A stretch of DNA of 64,000 nucleotides from Rudaea cellulosilytica DSM 22992 (GTDB taxonomy: Bacteria > Pseudomonadota > Gammaproteobacteria > Xanthomonadales > Rhodanobacteraceae), in contig NZ_KB899242.1 in NCBI RefSeq assembly GCF_000378125.1, positions 124,001-188,000 on the forward strand. The letters are read 5' to 3'. Both the position numbers and the translations under genes were made by a program. The notes beneath the pieces are model-generated. The model did not search any database and had not been told where the DNA came from. It was given only the letters and a program-made list of their open reading frames with translations. Positions 19,367 to 29,966 of the stretch are shown here, in pieces (the stretch's first letter is position 1; every line of letters begins with the position of its first letter).

Positions 19367-20247
19367 GGGTGTTGCGTCGCCAAGGCCGCCTTGAGTCCGG
19401 CTGCGAGGGCTTCCGCACGCCCCACGCCCCAGTAGTGCAGAAACAGTACCCGCGGTGACTCGCCGGCCATGTGCTGATGGATCGCGACAATATTGATGTC
19501 GGCCGCACGCAGCGCCTTCAGCACCGACTGCAGTTCGGATTCGAACATTGCAAAGTCGCCGTCGACGACGGCCTGGTCGCTGCTGCCCGCAAATGCGGCC
19601 CATGTGTTGACGCCCATTGCGTTGCCCATCTCGCTGCCGTGCATCTGCGTCTTACGACCGAACACGGCTTTGTAGACCCCAGCCTTGTAGTCACCTTTCG
19701 TGCCGAGCACAGCATCGAGCTTTGCCGCGTCGAGAGTGCTGTTGGCAGGATCGATGTCCGCTCGCGGCACCACGCCCTTGCCGCCGCTGGTCTCTTTGAT
19801 CTTCGCAAAAACTTTGCCAACCGCTGCGGCGAGTGTCGCTTCGTCACCCATGCCGCCGATATGCATGAACATGACTTTCGGGTTGTCCCAGAAGAAATGG
19901 TTGTGCAGCGCAGTCACTTCGAGGCCGCTGTCGAGCGCCGCGCTCATCACGGGATTGACCTGATCTTCCAACACGACGGTGTCCCCCATCACGACCGTGT
20001 GATTACCTACCTTCTTGAATGCCGCCCAGGAAGTCAGGCCCATCGCTGGGGTCAGCTTCACTCCAGCGGCCGTCACCGCGAGATCGCTTCGCGGCACCGA
20101 CACTTTGAAGACAGCTTCCTTTTCGTTGAGCGCCCCCTTGGCGCCAGTGAGCTCTTCGATCTTAGCTGTGTCAAAGGCGGCAGGAGGAGCTGCATCGACA
20201 GCTCCGGCGAGGAGACAAAACAGAAAAACAGGGACAATTTGAGTCAA
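19363..20247 (-). CDS. Exported DUF1259 (LppY/LpqO-like) protein
   Basis: A 294-residue protein with a signal peptide (MTQIVPVFLFCLLAGAVDA). It is built from two similar halves, each ending in a His-containing motif: first VTALHNHFFWDNPKVMFMH, second IVAIHQHMAGESPRVLFLH. This two-half layout with ALHNH boxes is characteristic of DUF1259, known in mycobacteria as LppY/LpqO and of unknown function. The paired HxH motifs suggest metal binding (inference). It is the first gene of a tight three-gene unit with chrA and a propeller protein, so a periplasmic role tied to oxyanion or metal handling is a reasonable guess only. Confidence 0.88.
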   Translation of the reverse strand: MTQIVPVFLFCLLAGAVDAAPPAAFDTAKIEELTGAKGALNEKEAVFKVSVPRSDLAVTAAGVKLTPAMGLTSWAAFKKVGNHTVVMGDTVVLEDQVNPVMSAALDSGLEVTALHNHFFWDNPKVMFMHIGGMGDEATLAAAVGKVFAKIKETSGGKGVVPRADIDPANSTLDAAKLDAVLGTKGDYKAGVYKAVFGRKTQMHGSEMGNAMGVNTWAAFAGSSDQAVVDGDFAMFESELQSVLKALRAADINIVAIHQHMAGESPRVLFLHYWGVGRAEALAAGLKAALATQHP

Positions 20248-20608
20248 GGGTCACCTAGCATTGAGTGTGGAAACCGACTACTGCACCAGCCTTCTATACG
20301 GCCTTTCCGCCTGAAGCAATGCATCATCATAGCTGCAGGATTCATCGACATGGCTCAGTTGGGTCGTGGTGAGCGCGATCCTGAGGCGGGGCGATATTTA
20401 GCGTGGGTTTCCTGCAGCCCCATTTCCTCATCAATCATAGCGTTGACAAAACACGGTACCCGCCGGAATACTCACAGGCAGCGCGCCATGGGGCGCCTCC
20501 AGTCCGCGGCAAGGGAGTTTACTCCCACCCATGCGATCGACCCGATCGTTCCATCCTTGCTTCCAGCCTGTGCGCAAGCGGACTTCAGGCGTTATCGGAA
20601 GGAAGGTC
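20248..20608. other. Intergenic region between divergent DUF1259 and ankyrin genes
   Basis: No supported gene in 361 bases. It contains a good sigma-70-type promoter for the ankyrin gene (20443-20472) and a short hairpin GGGAGT-TT-ACTCCC in its predicted leader. I could not assign the DUF1259 promoter with confidence. Confidence 0.6.
20443..20472 (+). promoter_or_regulatory. Probable promoter of the ankyrin-repeat gene
   Basis: A perfect -35 TTGACA (20443-20448) and AATACT (20467-20472) are separated by 18 bases. The predicted transcript would start near 20480, leaving an untranslated leader of about 130 bases before the ATG at 20609. Confidence 0.6.
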
Positions 20609-22324
20609 ATGCAACGACAACTCTCGTCGAACAGCAATCTCGAAACACTGCGCAAGCAGGCGAAGTCCTGGCTGAAATCCTTGCGCGCGGGTGACGTGCA
20701 GGCGCGCGAGCGCCTGCATCGCGCATGGCCCGGCGCGCCTCGCGAGCCCGGCCTGCGCGACATGCAGCACGCGCTCGCACGCGAACACGATTTCGTCAGT
20801 TGGAGCGCGCTCAAGGAAGCGCTCGCCGAGCTGGCGTTCGCACCGAAAAATCTCGACGAGCAGGCCGCGGACTTTCTCGAGCTCGCCAGCCTCCACTACG
20901 GCATTCGCCCGGGCAGTTCGGATTGGGATCGAACCTTCGCGGATCATCCGTCGCGCTGGCTCTATGCCGCGCGCCTGCTCGCACGTCATCCCGCGATCGC
21001 CCATCACAGCATCCATACCGCCGCGATTTGCGGGGATCTCGCCGAAGTGCAGCGCATTCTTTCCAAACGGCCGTCCGCGGCGACCGAGAAAGGCGGCCGC
21101 GAAGGCTGGGAGCCGCTGCTGTTCGTCTGCTACGGCCGCTTGCCCGTGGCCGAAGCGGGCGCGAACGCCGTTGCGATTGCGACAGCATTGCTCGACGCGG
21201 GCGCAGCGGTGAACGTGTGCATGGACCAGGTCGACCCTGGTTTCTTCGCCCTCACCGGAGCGATCGGCGGCGGCGAATTTTCCCAACCGCCACACCCCCG
21301 GGCGCACGAGCTTGCCGCGTTGTTGATCGAACGCGGCGCCGATCCCTACAACCCGCAAGCACTCTATAACACCTCGCTCGGCGCAGACGATCTGTTCTGG
21401 CTCGAGTACCTGTACGACCTTAGCGAACGCCGCGGCGAAGCCGGCCGATGGTCGACACCGTCGTCGCAGTGGCCGCAGAGCGGAATGCTGGACTATCTGC
21501 TCGGCAACGCCGTCAACCGCAACCAGCTCGCGCGCGCGGCGTGGTTGCTCGCGCACGGTGCCCATCCTCAGGGAAGCAACTACTACTCCAAGCGTCCGCA
21601 CCACACCGAAGCGTTGCTCCGTGGCTATACAGAGATGGCCGATCTGCTCGCGCAACATGGCGCCAGCGCACAACCGCTGGGTGATCACGAAGCGTTTATC
21701 GCGGCCTGTGCGTGCGCCGACCTGGAGAACGTGCGGCACTTTGCGCACAAGCATCCCGAATTCCTCGACGACCCCACGGCACTGATCCAGGCGGCGGAGC
21801 AGCAGCGGGCGGATATTGCCACCCTGCTCCTCGATCTGGGCATGTCGCCCGACGTTCGCCGCGAGGACAATTTCCGCCCGCTGCACGCCGCGGCGATGGC
21901 CGGTGCCGAAGACGTGGCGCGGCTTCTCCTCCAGCGCGGCGCGGAAATCGACCCGATCGAGACGCGATTCGGCGGCGTGCCGCTGGGTTGGGCATTGCAC
22001 GGCGGCCAACCGGGCACGATCGCCTTGCTCGGCGGTCTCAGCCGCTGCGCTTGCTGCCTGGTGGAGATGGGCAACCTGGATCGCCTGCGCGAATTATTCG
22101 AAGCCGAACCGCAACTTGCCCAAGAGGTGGACAAGCACGGCTCGCTGTTCTTTCACTTGCCGGATGACGAAGACGTCGCCATCGACATCGCGGAACTGCT
22201 CCTCGCCCATGGAGCGAATCCCGAGCTCAGGAATGCCGAAGGGCACAACGCGATCGACGAGTTCGAAAAACGCGGATGCCCCGACCTTGTGGAGACTCTG
22301 CGTTCGCGCACTCGCGCAAACTGA
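20609..22324 (+). CDS. Large cytoplasmic ankyrin-repeat protein
   Basis: The 571-residue product has no signal peptide. Residues about 1-70 form a conserved N-terminal module (LRDMQHALAREHDFVSWSALKEALAEL) found at the start of several bacterial ankyrin proteins. The rest is ankyrin-like: HTAAICGDLAEVQRIL, ATALLDAGAAVN, LAALLIERGADP, FRPLHAAAMAGAEDVARLLL and IAELLLAHGANPELRNAEG. Ankyrin repeats mediate protein contacts; the partner is unknown. Its ATG is preceded by GGAAGG; the frame is open from 20531 without support. It is a single-gene unit between a promoter at 20443 and a hairpin at 22359. Confidence 0.88.
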   Translation: MQRQLSSNSNLETLRKQAKSWLKSLRAGDVQARERLHRAWPGAPREPGLRDMQHALAREHDFVSWSALKEALAELAFAPKNLDEQAADFLELASLHYGIRPGSSDWDRTFADHPSRWLYAARLLARHPAIAHHSIHTAAICGDLAEVQRILSKRPSAATEKGGREGWEPLLFVCYGRLPVAEAGANAVAIATALLDAGAAVNVCMDQVDPGFFALTGAIGGGEFSQPPHPRAHELAALLIERGADPYNPQALYNTSLGADDLFWLEYLYDLSERRGEAGRWSTPSSQWPQSGMLDYLLGNAVNRNQLARAAWLLAHGAHPQGSNYYSKRPHHTEALLRGYTEMADLLAQHGASAQPLGDHEAFIAACACADLENVRHFAHKHPEFLDDPTALIQAAEQQRADIATLLLDLGMSPDVRREDNFRPLHAAAMAGAEDVARLLLQRGAEIDPIETRFGGVPLGWALHGGQPGTIALLGGLSRCACCLVEMGNLDRLRELFEAEPQLAQEVDKHGSLFFHLPDDEDVAIDIAELLLAHGANPELRNAEGHNAIDEFEKRGCPDLVETLRSRTRAN

Positions 22325-22358
22325 GGAGCTTCGCAAAGCACAGCGAACTAGCAGACGC

Positions 22359-22391
22359 GGAAAAGGCCAGCGACGAGCTGGCCTTTTCCGG
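22359..22391. terminator. Bidirectional hairpin between convergent genes
   Basis: GGAAAAGGCCAGC (22359-22371), loop GACGA and GCTGGCCTTTTCC (22377-22389) form a perfect 13-bp stem. The T4 tract lies within the right arm, and an A4 tract in the left arm serves the other strand. It sits between the ankyrin gene and the convergent hypothetical gene. Confidence 0.75.
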
Positions 22392-22412
22392 CACGCACGG
22401 AAGAAGAAACTT

Positions 22413-23000
22413 CTACAGTCCGGCGATATGCACCCTGGCCTTGGGCTGCGCCTTCGGCCCGGGCACCATGTTGGCGCGCATCTGCTTCAGTTCGGCCGCG
22501 TCGTGGAAATCGACATAGGGAGTCAAGTCGAGGGTGTCGGGCACCTTGCTGAGGTTTTCGTCACCGATCACCTTGATGTACGTTTCCATGAACTCGTTGT
22601 AGGCGTCCCAGGTGACGCCTTCGGCGCGCACGGCGGCCTGCTCGGCGTGCAGCGCGATCTGGTGCGAGGTCAGGTAGTGCATGCCGAGCAACTGGATCAG
22701 CGATTTCTCGACCGCCTCGTGCACGACCAGGAATCGGTCTGTGTTCACGCGCTTGCCGCGGTAGACGAAACTCCTGGGCATGTGCCGGTCGATGAAGATC
22801 GTGTGGCCGTCGAGGCTGTAGCCGGCGAGGTAGGGAATATCGAAGCTACGGTTGAGGTGGACGCGCGCGATGATGGACTTCATCGCTTTGTCCATCATCT
22901 CCTTGCCAATCACCCACTCGGGCCAGTGCGATTTGTAGTGCTTTCTGGTCACCGGCGCGAGCGCCTTGTCGAGCTTCGGATGCCGTCTGGTGCCGTGCAT
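22413..23000 (-). CDS. Conserved hypothetical protein with a HEAVEK motif
   Basis: I do not recognise the family. The 195-residue product is soluble, with no signal peptide or membrane segment, and has proteobacterial codon use like its neighbours. It contains GYSLDGHTIFIDRHMP, then RFLVVHEAVEKSLIQLLGMHYLTSH and IALHAEQAAV. The HE pair on a predicted helix followed by several His and an AEQ segment resembles a zinc-metallopeptidase helix, but there is no HExxH, so this is only a resemblance. A strong GGAGGAGGGGAG ribosome binding site fixes the start at 23000. It faces the ankyrin gene across a shared hairpin. Confidence 0.75.
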   Translation of the reverse strand: MHGTRRHPKLDKALAPVTRKHYKSHWPEWVIGKEMMDKAMKSIIARVHLNRSFDIPYLAGYSLDGHTIFIDRHMPRSFVYRGKRVNTDRFLVVHEAVEKSLIQLLGMHYLTSHQIALHAEQAAVRAEGVTWDAYNEFMETYIKVIGDENLSKVPDTLDLTPYVDFHDAAELKQMRANMVPGPKAQPKARVHIAGL

Positions 23001-23078
23001 GACTCCCCTCCTCCGTACCGGTTTGCGCAAGGCGCAGCCTAGCGCAGGTCTTGTTGGAATTTCCCAATCCGACCGTGT

Positions 23079-23582
<504 letters not shown>

Positions 23583-23659
23583 TTAGCAGTCGTGCACGCG
23601 TGGATTCGTTGTCCATGTCCGCGCAGATGCGATACTTTGCCACCCCGCCGGAGGTTTTC

Positions 23660-24703
23660 ATGTCTGCATCGAACCAGAATTTCGCCAGCGACAATGTCGT
23701 CGGCGCCTCGCCCGAAATCCTTGCCGCCGTCGCCGCGGCCAATGGCGGCGCACAAGCCTCCTATGGTGCGGACGAGTATTCGCGGCGCGTCGAAAACAAG
23801 CTTCGCGATGTCTTCGAAACCGATCTCGACGTGCTCCTGGTTGCGACCGGTTCTGCGGCCAATGCGCTGTCACTCGCGGCGATGACGCCGCCCTGGGGCG
23901 GCGTGCTTTGTCACGAGGAAAGCCACATCAGCAACGACGAATGCGGCGCACCGGAGTTCTACAGCGGTGGCAGACTGCTCGTCTTGGGCGGTGCTGGCGC
24001 GAAGCTCGATCCCGTTGCGCTGAAAACGCATTCGCTCGCGAAGATCGGCGATGTGCACTGCACCCAGCCGACCTGCGTGGGCATCTCGCAGGTAACCGAA
24101 CTCGGCACCGTCTACTCGCTGGCCGAGTTGCGTGCCATCGGTGCGGTTTGCCGCGAGCGCAAATTCCGCCTGCATATGGACGGAGCGCGTTTCGCCAACG
24201 CGCTCGCCGCGCTCGGCTGCACGCCGGCGGAGATGACCTGGAAGTCCGGCGTCGACGTGCTTTCCTTCGGCGCGACGAAGAACGGCGCACTCGCGGCCGA
24301 AGCGATCGTCGTGTTCGACCGCAGCCTCACCGAGGAATTGGCTTACCGCCGCAAGCGTGGCGGCCACCTGCTGTCGAAGATGCGCCTGATCGCGGCGCAA
24401 ATGGACGCCTATCTCGCCGACGATCTGTGGTTGCACAACGCACGCCATGCCAACGCGATGGCGCGGCGCCTGGCTGACGGCTTGCGCGGCGTTCCGGGAA
24501 TCGTCGTACACGACGGCTGCGACGCGAATATTCTGTTCTGCACTCTGCCGCAATCGATCAACGACGGCTTGCATGCGCAGGGTTTTCACTTCTACGGGGA
24601 CCGTTGGGGCCCTGGAGTGGTCCGCCTCGTGACTTCATTCGCCACCCAGGCCGCCGACGTGGACGCGTTCATTGCGGCCGCGAGGAGCCTGAGCTCGAGT
24701 TGA
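23660..24703 (+). CDS. Low-specificity L-threonine aldolase
   Basis: A PLP enzyme that splits threonine or allo-threonine into glycine and acetaldehyde. The 347-residue product has [14 protein letters not shown] at its start, [23 protein letters not shown], the [10 protein letters not shown] segment that holds the cofactor ring, and [14 protein letters not shown] with the Schiff-base lysine (Lys207). I chose the ATG at 23660 because GGAGG lies just before it; the frame is open from 23471 through the divergent tadA gene. The genus-typical partner genes of glycine metabolism are not adjacent. Confidence 0.93.
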   Translation: MSASNQNFASDNVVGASPEILAAVAAANGGAQASYGADEYSRRVENKLRDVFETDLDVLLVATGSAANALSLAAMTPPWGGVLCHEESHISNDECGAPEFYSGGRLLVLGGAGAKLDPVALKTHSLAKIGDVHCTQPTCVGISQVTELGTVYSLAELRAIGAVCRERKFRLHMDGARFANALAALGCTPAEMTWKSGVDVLSFGATKNGALAAEAIVVFDRSLTEELAYRRKRGGHLLSKMRLIAAQMDAYLADDLWLHNARHANAMARRLADGLRGVPGIVVHDGCDANILFCTLPQSINDGLHAQGFHFYGDRWGPGVVRLVTSFATQAADVDAFIAAARSLSSS

Positions 24704-24733
24704 CCTTCGCCGCAGAACGGCGAGAGCGCAGGA

Positions 24734-25747
24734 TCAAAACCCCTCGAGCACGATCTTGCCGCGCGAGGTGCCGCTTTCGAGCAGCGCGTGCGCGCGCTTG
24801 AGGTTGGCCGCGTTGATCGTGCCGAAATGCTCGGCGACCGTGGATCGGATCACGCCGCGATCGACCAGTTGCGCGACACGGCGCAGGATCTCGCCCTGTC
24901 GCGCGAACTGCGGCGTGCGGAACGTCGAGCGCGTGAACATCGATTCCCAGTGCAGCGACAGCGACTTGCGTTTGAACGCGAGCACGTCGAGCGATTTCGG
25001 ATCGTCAATCAACGCAAACTGGCCCTCGGCTTCGAGCAGGTCGGGAATCTGCTGCAGGTAGTCGTCTGTGTGAGTGATGCTGATCGCCGCGCTGACCTGC
25101 GCTATCCCGATCGCCTTCAATCCCTCGGCCAGCGGCTTGGCGTGATCGATCACATATTGCGCGCCGAGTTCGCGCACCCAGTCGCGGGTCGCCTGACGCG
25201 AAGCTGTGCCGATAATGGTCCAGCCAGTAAGCCTGGTCGCGAGCTGGATGAGGATCGAGCCGACCCCGCCGCCAGCGCCGATCACAAGCAGCGTGTTGTC
25301 GCGTGTCGGATCGGCGGTTTGCACCTTGAGCCGGTCGAACAGCAGTTCCCAGGCGGTGACCGATGTCAGCGGCAACGCCGCCGCGGCGGCGTAGTCGAGA
25401 CTGGTGGGCATCGGCCCGACGATGCGCTCGTCGACGAGCTGCAGCTCGCTGTTGCTACCTGCACGCGTCACGTCACCCGCGTACCAAACCTTGTCGCCCG
25501 GCTTGAATTTGCTCGTCTTCGCACCGACCGCGCGCACCACACCTGCCGCATCCCAGCCGAGTACGCGCGGCTGGCCATCGGTCGAAGCCGCGCGCATGCG
25601 CACCTTGGTATCGACCGGATTGACTGACACGGCCTTGACCTCGACCAGCAGGTCGAAATCGCCCGGCACCGGCTCGACGATATCCAGATCGAGCAGCGAG
25701 TCTGCTTGATCGATCGGAAGGGAATGGAAATAACCTATGATTTTCAT
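24734..25747 (-). CDS. Zinc-type alcohol dehydrogenase-like NADPH oxidoreductase (MDR superfamily)
   Basis: A 337-residue medium-chain dehydrogenase/reductase of the group beginning MKxIGYxxSLPI. It shows VEVKAVSVNPVDTKVR, LGWDAAGVVRAVGA, GDKVWYAGD, the Rossmann motif VIGAGGGVGSILIQLA and a conserved C-terminal end (HALLESGTSRGKIVLEGF). The Cys and His ligands of catalytic zinc are not evident, so it is likely a zinc-free quinone or enone reductase type despite the family name. The ATG at 25747 follows AGGT; an in-frame ATG at 25762 would add five residues. It diverges from the TauE/SafE gene. Confidence 0.9.
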   Translation of the reverse strand: MKIIGYFHSLPIDQADSLLDLDIVEPVPGDFDLLVEVKAVSVNPVDTKVRMRAASTDGQPRVLGWDAAGVVRAVGAKTSKFKPGDKVWYAGDVTRAGSNSELQLVDERIVGPMPTSLDYAAAAALPLTSVTAWELLFDRLKVQTADPTRDNTLLVIGAGGGVGSILIQLATRLTGWTIIGTASRQATRDWVRELGAQYVIDHAKPLAEGLKAIGIAQVSAAISITHTDDYLQQIPDLLEAEGQFALIDDPKSLDVLAFKRKSLSLHWESMFTRSTFRTPQFARQGEILRRVAQLVDRGVIRSTVAEHFGTINAANLKRAHALLESGTSRGKIVLEGF

Positions 25748-25886
25748 TTTGTTACCTGACATTCTTCACTCGATTGTGAGTTTGGAAAGCACGCGGCGGC
25801 ATATGCAAATTCCCGCGGATTGTTGGATGCGGCAGTCATAGTCTACGAGCATCGCATAAGCGATTTTGCGCCACGATGCCCGAACG

Positions 25887-26675
25887 ATGCCCGATCTGCA
25901 TTCCCAAAGCGCCATGTACACCCTCTGCGGCTTGCTCGTCGGCCTGCTCGTGGGGTTCACCGGCGTCGGTGGCGGCTCGCTGATGACGCCCATGCTCGTG
26001 CTGCTTTTCGGCTTCAACCCGGCCACGGCGGTAGGCACGGACCTGCTCCATGCCGCAATCAGCAAAGCCTGCGGTACTGTTGTTCATGGCCGCAATGCGA
26101 CGGTCGATTGGCGCATCGTCGGCCGCCTGGCCAGCGGTTCGATTCCCGCGACGATCGCGACGATCCTGTTGCTGCGCTATCTGGATCTCGGCGGCCACGG
26201 CAGTGGTCGCCTGATCGGAGGCATGCTCGGCGTGGCGCTGATCGCGACCGCAGCCAGTCTGCTTTTCCGCGGGCGCATTCTCGATGCATTCGCGCGATCC
26301 GCGGAACGCCTGAGCGAAGAGCAAGTTCGCCGCCTGACCATCGCACTCGGCTTGCTGCTCGGCGTGCTCGTTTCGCTGACATCGGTCGGTGCCGGCGCGC
26401 TCGGCATGGTCGCGCTGCTGTCGCTCTACCCGAAAGCGCCGTCCGCACGCCTCGTCGGCACCGACATTGCCCATGCCGTGCCACTGACGCTGGTTGCCGG
26501 GCTCGGCCACTGGTATCTCGGCAGCGTCGACTGGACTTTACTTGTGTCGCTGCTGCTGGGCTCGCTGCCGGGCATCGTGATCGGCAGCCAACTGACCGGG
26601 TATGTACCGGATCGGATCCTGCGGCCCATTCTCGGAACCGCGCTGGTGGCCGTCGGTGCGCGCCTGATCGTCTAG
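25887..26675 (+). CDS. TauE/SafE-family membrane permease
   Basis: A 262-residue integral membrane protein with about seven to eight hydrophobic segments. The N-terminal GLLVGLLVGFTGVGGGSLMTPMLVL and the repeated half with LLLGVLVSLTSVGAGALGMV are TauE/SafE signatures. The family exports sulfite, sulfoacetate and related anions, but the substrate here cannot be told from sequence. The frame is open from a TTG at 25866; I prefer the ATG at 25887, though no clear ribosome binding site is visible. It converges on guaA. Confidence 0.87.
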   Translation: MPDLHSQSAMYTLCGLLVGLLVGFTGVGGGSLMTPMLVLLFGFNPATAVGTDLLHAAISKACGTVVHGRNATVDWRIVGRLASGSIPATIATILLLRYLDLGGHGSGRLIGGMLGVALIATAASLLFRGRILDAFARSAERLSEEQVRRLTIALGLLLGVLVSLTSVGAGALGMVALLSLYPKAPSARLVGTDIAHAVPLTLVAGLGHWYLGSVDWTLLVSLLLGSLPGIVIGSQLTGYVPDRILRPILGTALVAVGARLIV

Positions 26676-26700
26676 CAGCCGGCGCCTCCGCGGCACCGGC

Positions 26701-28266
26701 TCACTCCCACTCAATCGTCGCCGGCGGCTTGCCGCTGATATCGTAAACTACGCGAGAAATACCACGTAATTCATTGATTATCCTGTTTGAAACCTTGCCG
26801 AGAAAATCATAAGGCAAGTGCGCCCAGTGTGCGGTCATGAAATCGATTGTCTCGACTGCGCGTAGGGATACCACCCACTCATAAGCACGCGCGTCGCCGA
26901 CCACGCCCACGGATTTGACCGGCAGGAACACCGCGAAGGCCTGGCTGACCTGGTCGTATAGACCGGCTTTGCGCAGCTCTTCGATGAAGATCGCGTCGGC
27001 CCGTTGCAGCAGTTCGACGTACTCGCGCTTCACCTCGCCGAGCACACGCACGCCGAGGCCCGGACCAGGGAACGGGTGGCGGTAGACCATCTCGCGCGGC
27101 AGTCCCAATTCCACGCCGAGGCGGCGCACTTCGTCCTTGAACAACTCGCGCAGCGGCTCGACCAGGCCGAGCTTCATGTCTTCGGGCAGGCCACCGACGT
27201 TATGGTGACTCTTGATGACGTGCGCCTTGCCGGTCTTGCTGCCAGCGGACTCGATCACGTCCGGGTAGATCGTGCCCTGAGCCAACCACTTCGCGTTAGT
27301 GAGCTTGTGCGATTCTTCGTCGAAGATTTCGACAAAAAGATTGCCGATAATCTTGCGTTTGGCTTCGGGATCGCTGACGCCTTTCAGCTTGGCGAAATAG
27401 CGATCCGCCGCGTTCACGCGGATCACCTTGACGCCCATGTGCTCGGCAAACATCGCCATGACCTGGTCGCCCTCGTGCCAGCGCAGCAGGCCGGTGTCGA
27501 CGAAGACGCAGGTGAGCTGCTTGCCGATCGCACGATGCAAGAGTGCCGCGACGACCGACGAGTCGACGCCGCCGGACAGACCGAGGATTACCTCGTCGCT
27601 GCCGACCGCCGCACGCACGCGCGCGATCTGGTCGTCGATGATGTTCGCTGCGGTCCACAGCGCCGCACAGCCGCAGATGTCGACGACGAAGCGGCGCAGC
27701 AATGCCATGCCCTGCTTCGTGTGCGTGACTTCCGGATGGAATTGCACGCCATACCAGCGTTTGGCCTCATTCGCCATCGCGGCGACGGGGATGCGATCGG
27801 TCACGGCCGTGACGACGAAACCCGGTGGCGCCTTGGCGACGTGATCGCCATGACTCATCCAGACGTCGAGCTTTTTCGCGCCGGCATGATCGCTCAAACC
27901 GTTGAGCAGCGAATCCTTCGCGATCACATCGACCTGCGCGTGACCGAACTCGCGCGCATCGGCCGCCTCGGTTGCGCCGCCGAGCTGCGCGGCGAGGGTC
28001 TGCAGGCCATAACAGATGCCGAGGATTGGCAGATTCGCGTCGAACACCTGCTGCGGTGCCTTCGGCGCGCCTTGCAGTGTCGTCGATTCAGGGCCGCCGG
28101 AAAGGATGATGCCCTTGGCACCGAATTTGGCGATCTCGGCCGGATCATGGTCCCATGCCCAGATCTCGCAATAGACGCCGATCTCGCGGATGCGCCGCGC
28201 GATCAGCTGCGTGTACTGCGCGCCGAAATCGAGAATGAGGATTTTGTCGGTGTGGATGTTTTGCAT
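26701..28266 (-). CDS. guaA: GMP synthase (glutamine-hydrolysing)
   Basis: Converts XMP to GMP with ATP and glutamine. The 521-residue product has an N-terminal class I amidotransferase domain (nucleophile Cys85 in GICYGLQ, and a His-x-Glu in FHPEVTH), the PP-loop ATP pyrophosphatase motif [14 protein letters not shown], and the C-terminal dimerisation domain ([16 protein letters not shown]). It lies downstream of guaB, the usual pair, with a 127-base gap occupied by a GC-rich intergenic repeat that may affect relative expression. Confidence 0.97.
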   Translation of the reverse strand: MQNIHTDKILILDFGAQYTQLIARRIREIGVYCEIWAWDHDPAEIAKFGAKGIILSGGPESTTLQGAPKAPQQVFDANLPILGICYGLQTLAAQLGGATEAADAREFGHAQVDVIAKDSLLNGLSDHAGAKKLDVWMSHGDHVAKAPPGFVVTAVTDRIPVAAMANEAKRWYGVQFHPEVTHTKQGMALLRRFVVDICGCAALWTAANIIDDQIARVRAAVGSDEVILGLSGGVDSSVVAALLHRAIGKQLTCVFVDTGLLRWHEGDQVMAMFAEHMGVKVIRVNAADRYFAKLKGVSDPEAKRKIIGNLFVEIFDEESHKLTNAKWLAQGTIYPDVIESAGSKTGKAHVIKSHHNVGGLPEDMKLGLVEPLRELFKDEVRRLGVELGLPREMVYRHPFPGPGLGVRVLGEVKREYVELLQRADAIFIEELRKAGLYDQVSQAFAVFLPVKSVGVVGDARAYEWVVSLRAVETIDFMTAHWAHLPYDFLGKVSNRIINELRGISRVVYDISGKPPATIEWE

Positions 28267-28270
28267 GCTT

Positions 28271-28392
28271 CGCTCCCCTCTCCTCCCGGGAGAGGGGCCG
28301 GGTGTGAGGGTCCGGGTTCACTCAGCCTCTCACGGGACGAGCCCTCATCCGGCGCTTTGGTGACGCGGCTTCTCCAGACCGGAGAAGGAAGA
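28271..28392. repeat. GC-rich intergenic repeat between guaB and guaA
   Basis: The gap contains CTCTCCTCCCGGGAGAGG, GTGAGGGTCCGGG, CCCTCATCCGGCGCTT and paired TTCTCC/GGAGAAGG blocks. Intergenic sequence of this make-up is widespread in Xanthomonadales and other GC-rich proteobacteria. A second, differently preserved stretch of the same kind lies at 42018-42124. It contains short palindromes but no clear terminator, and guaA has no obvious promoter of its own here. Confidence 0.6.
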
Positions 28393-28393
28393 A

Positions 28394-29896
<1,503 letters not shown>

Positions 29897-29966
29897 TTAC
29901 CCTCGGCATCGCATGGCATTTTCGCCAGCGCAGCCGCTTCGTCCCTTCCGCTGTCGTCAGGTTCCA

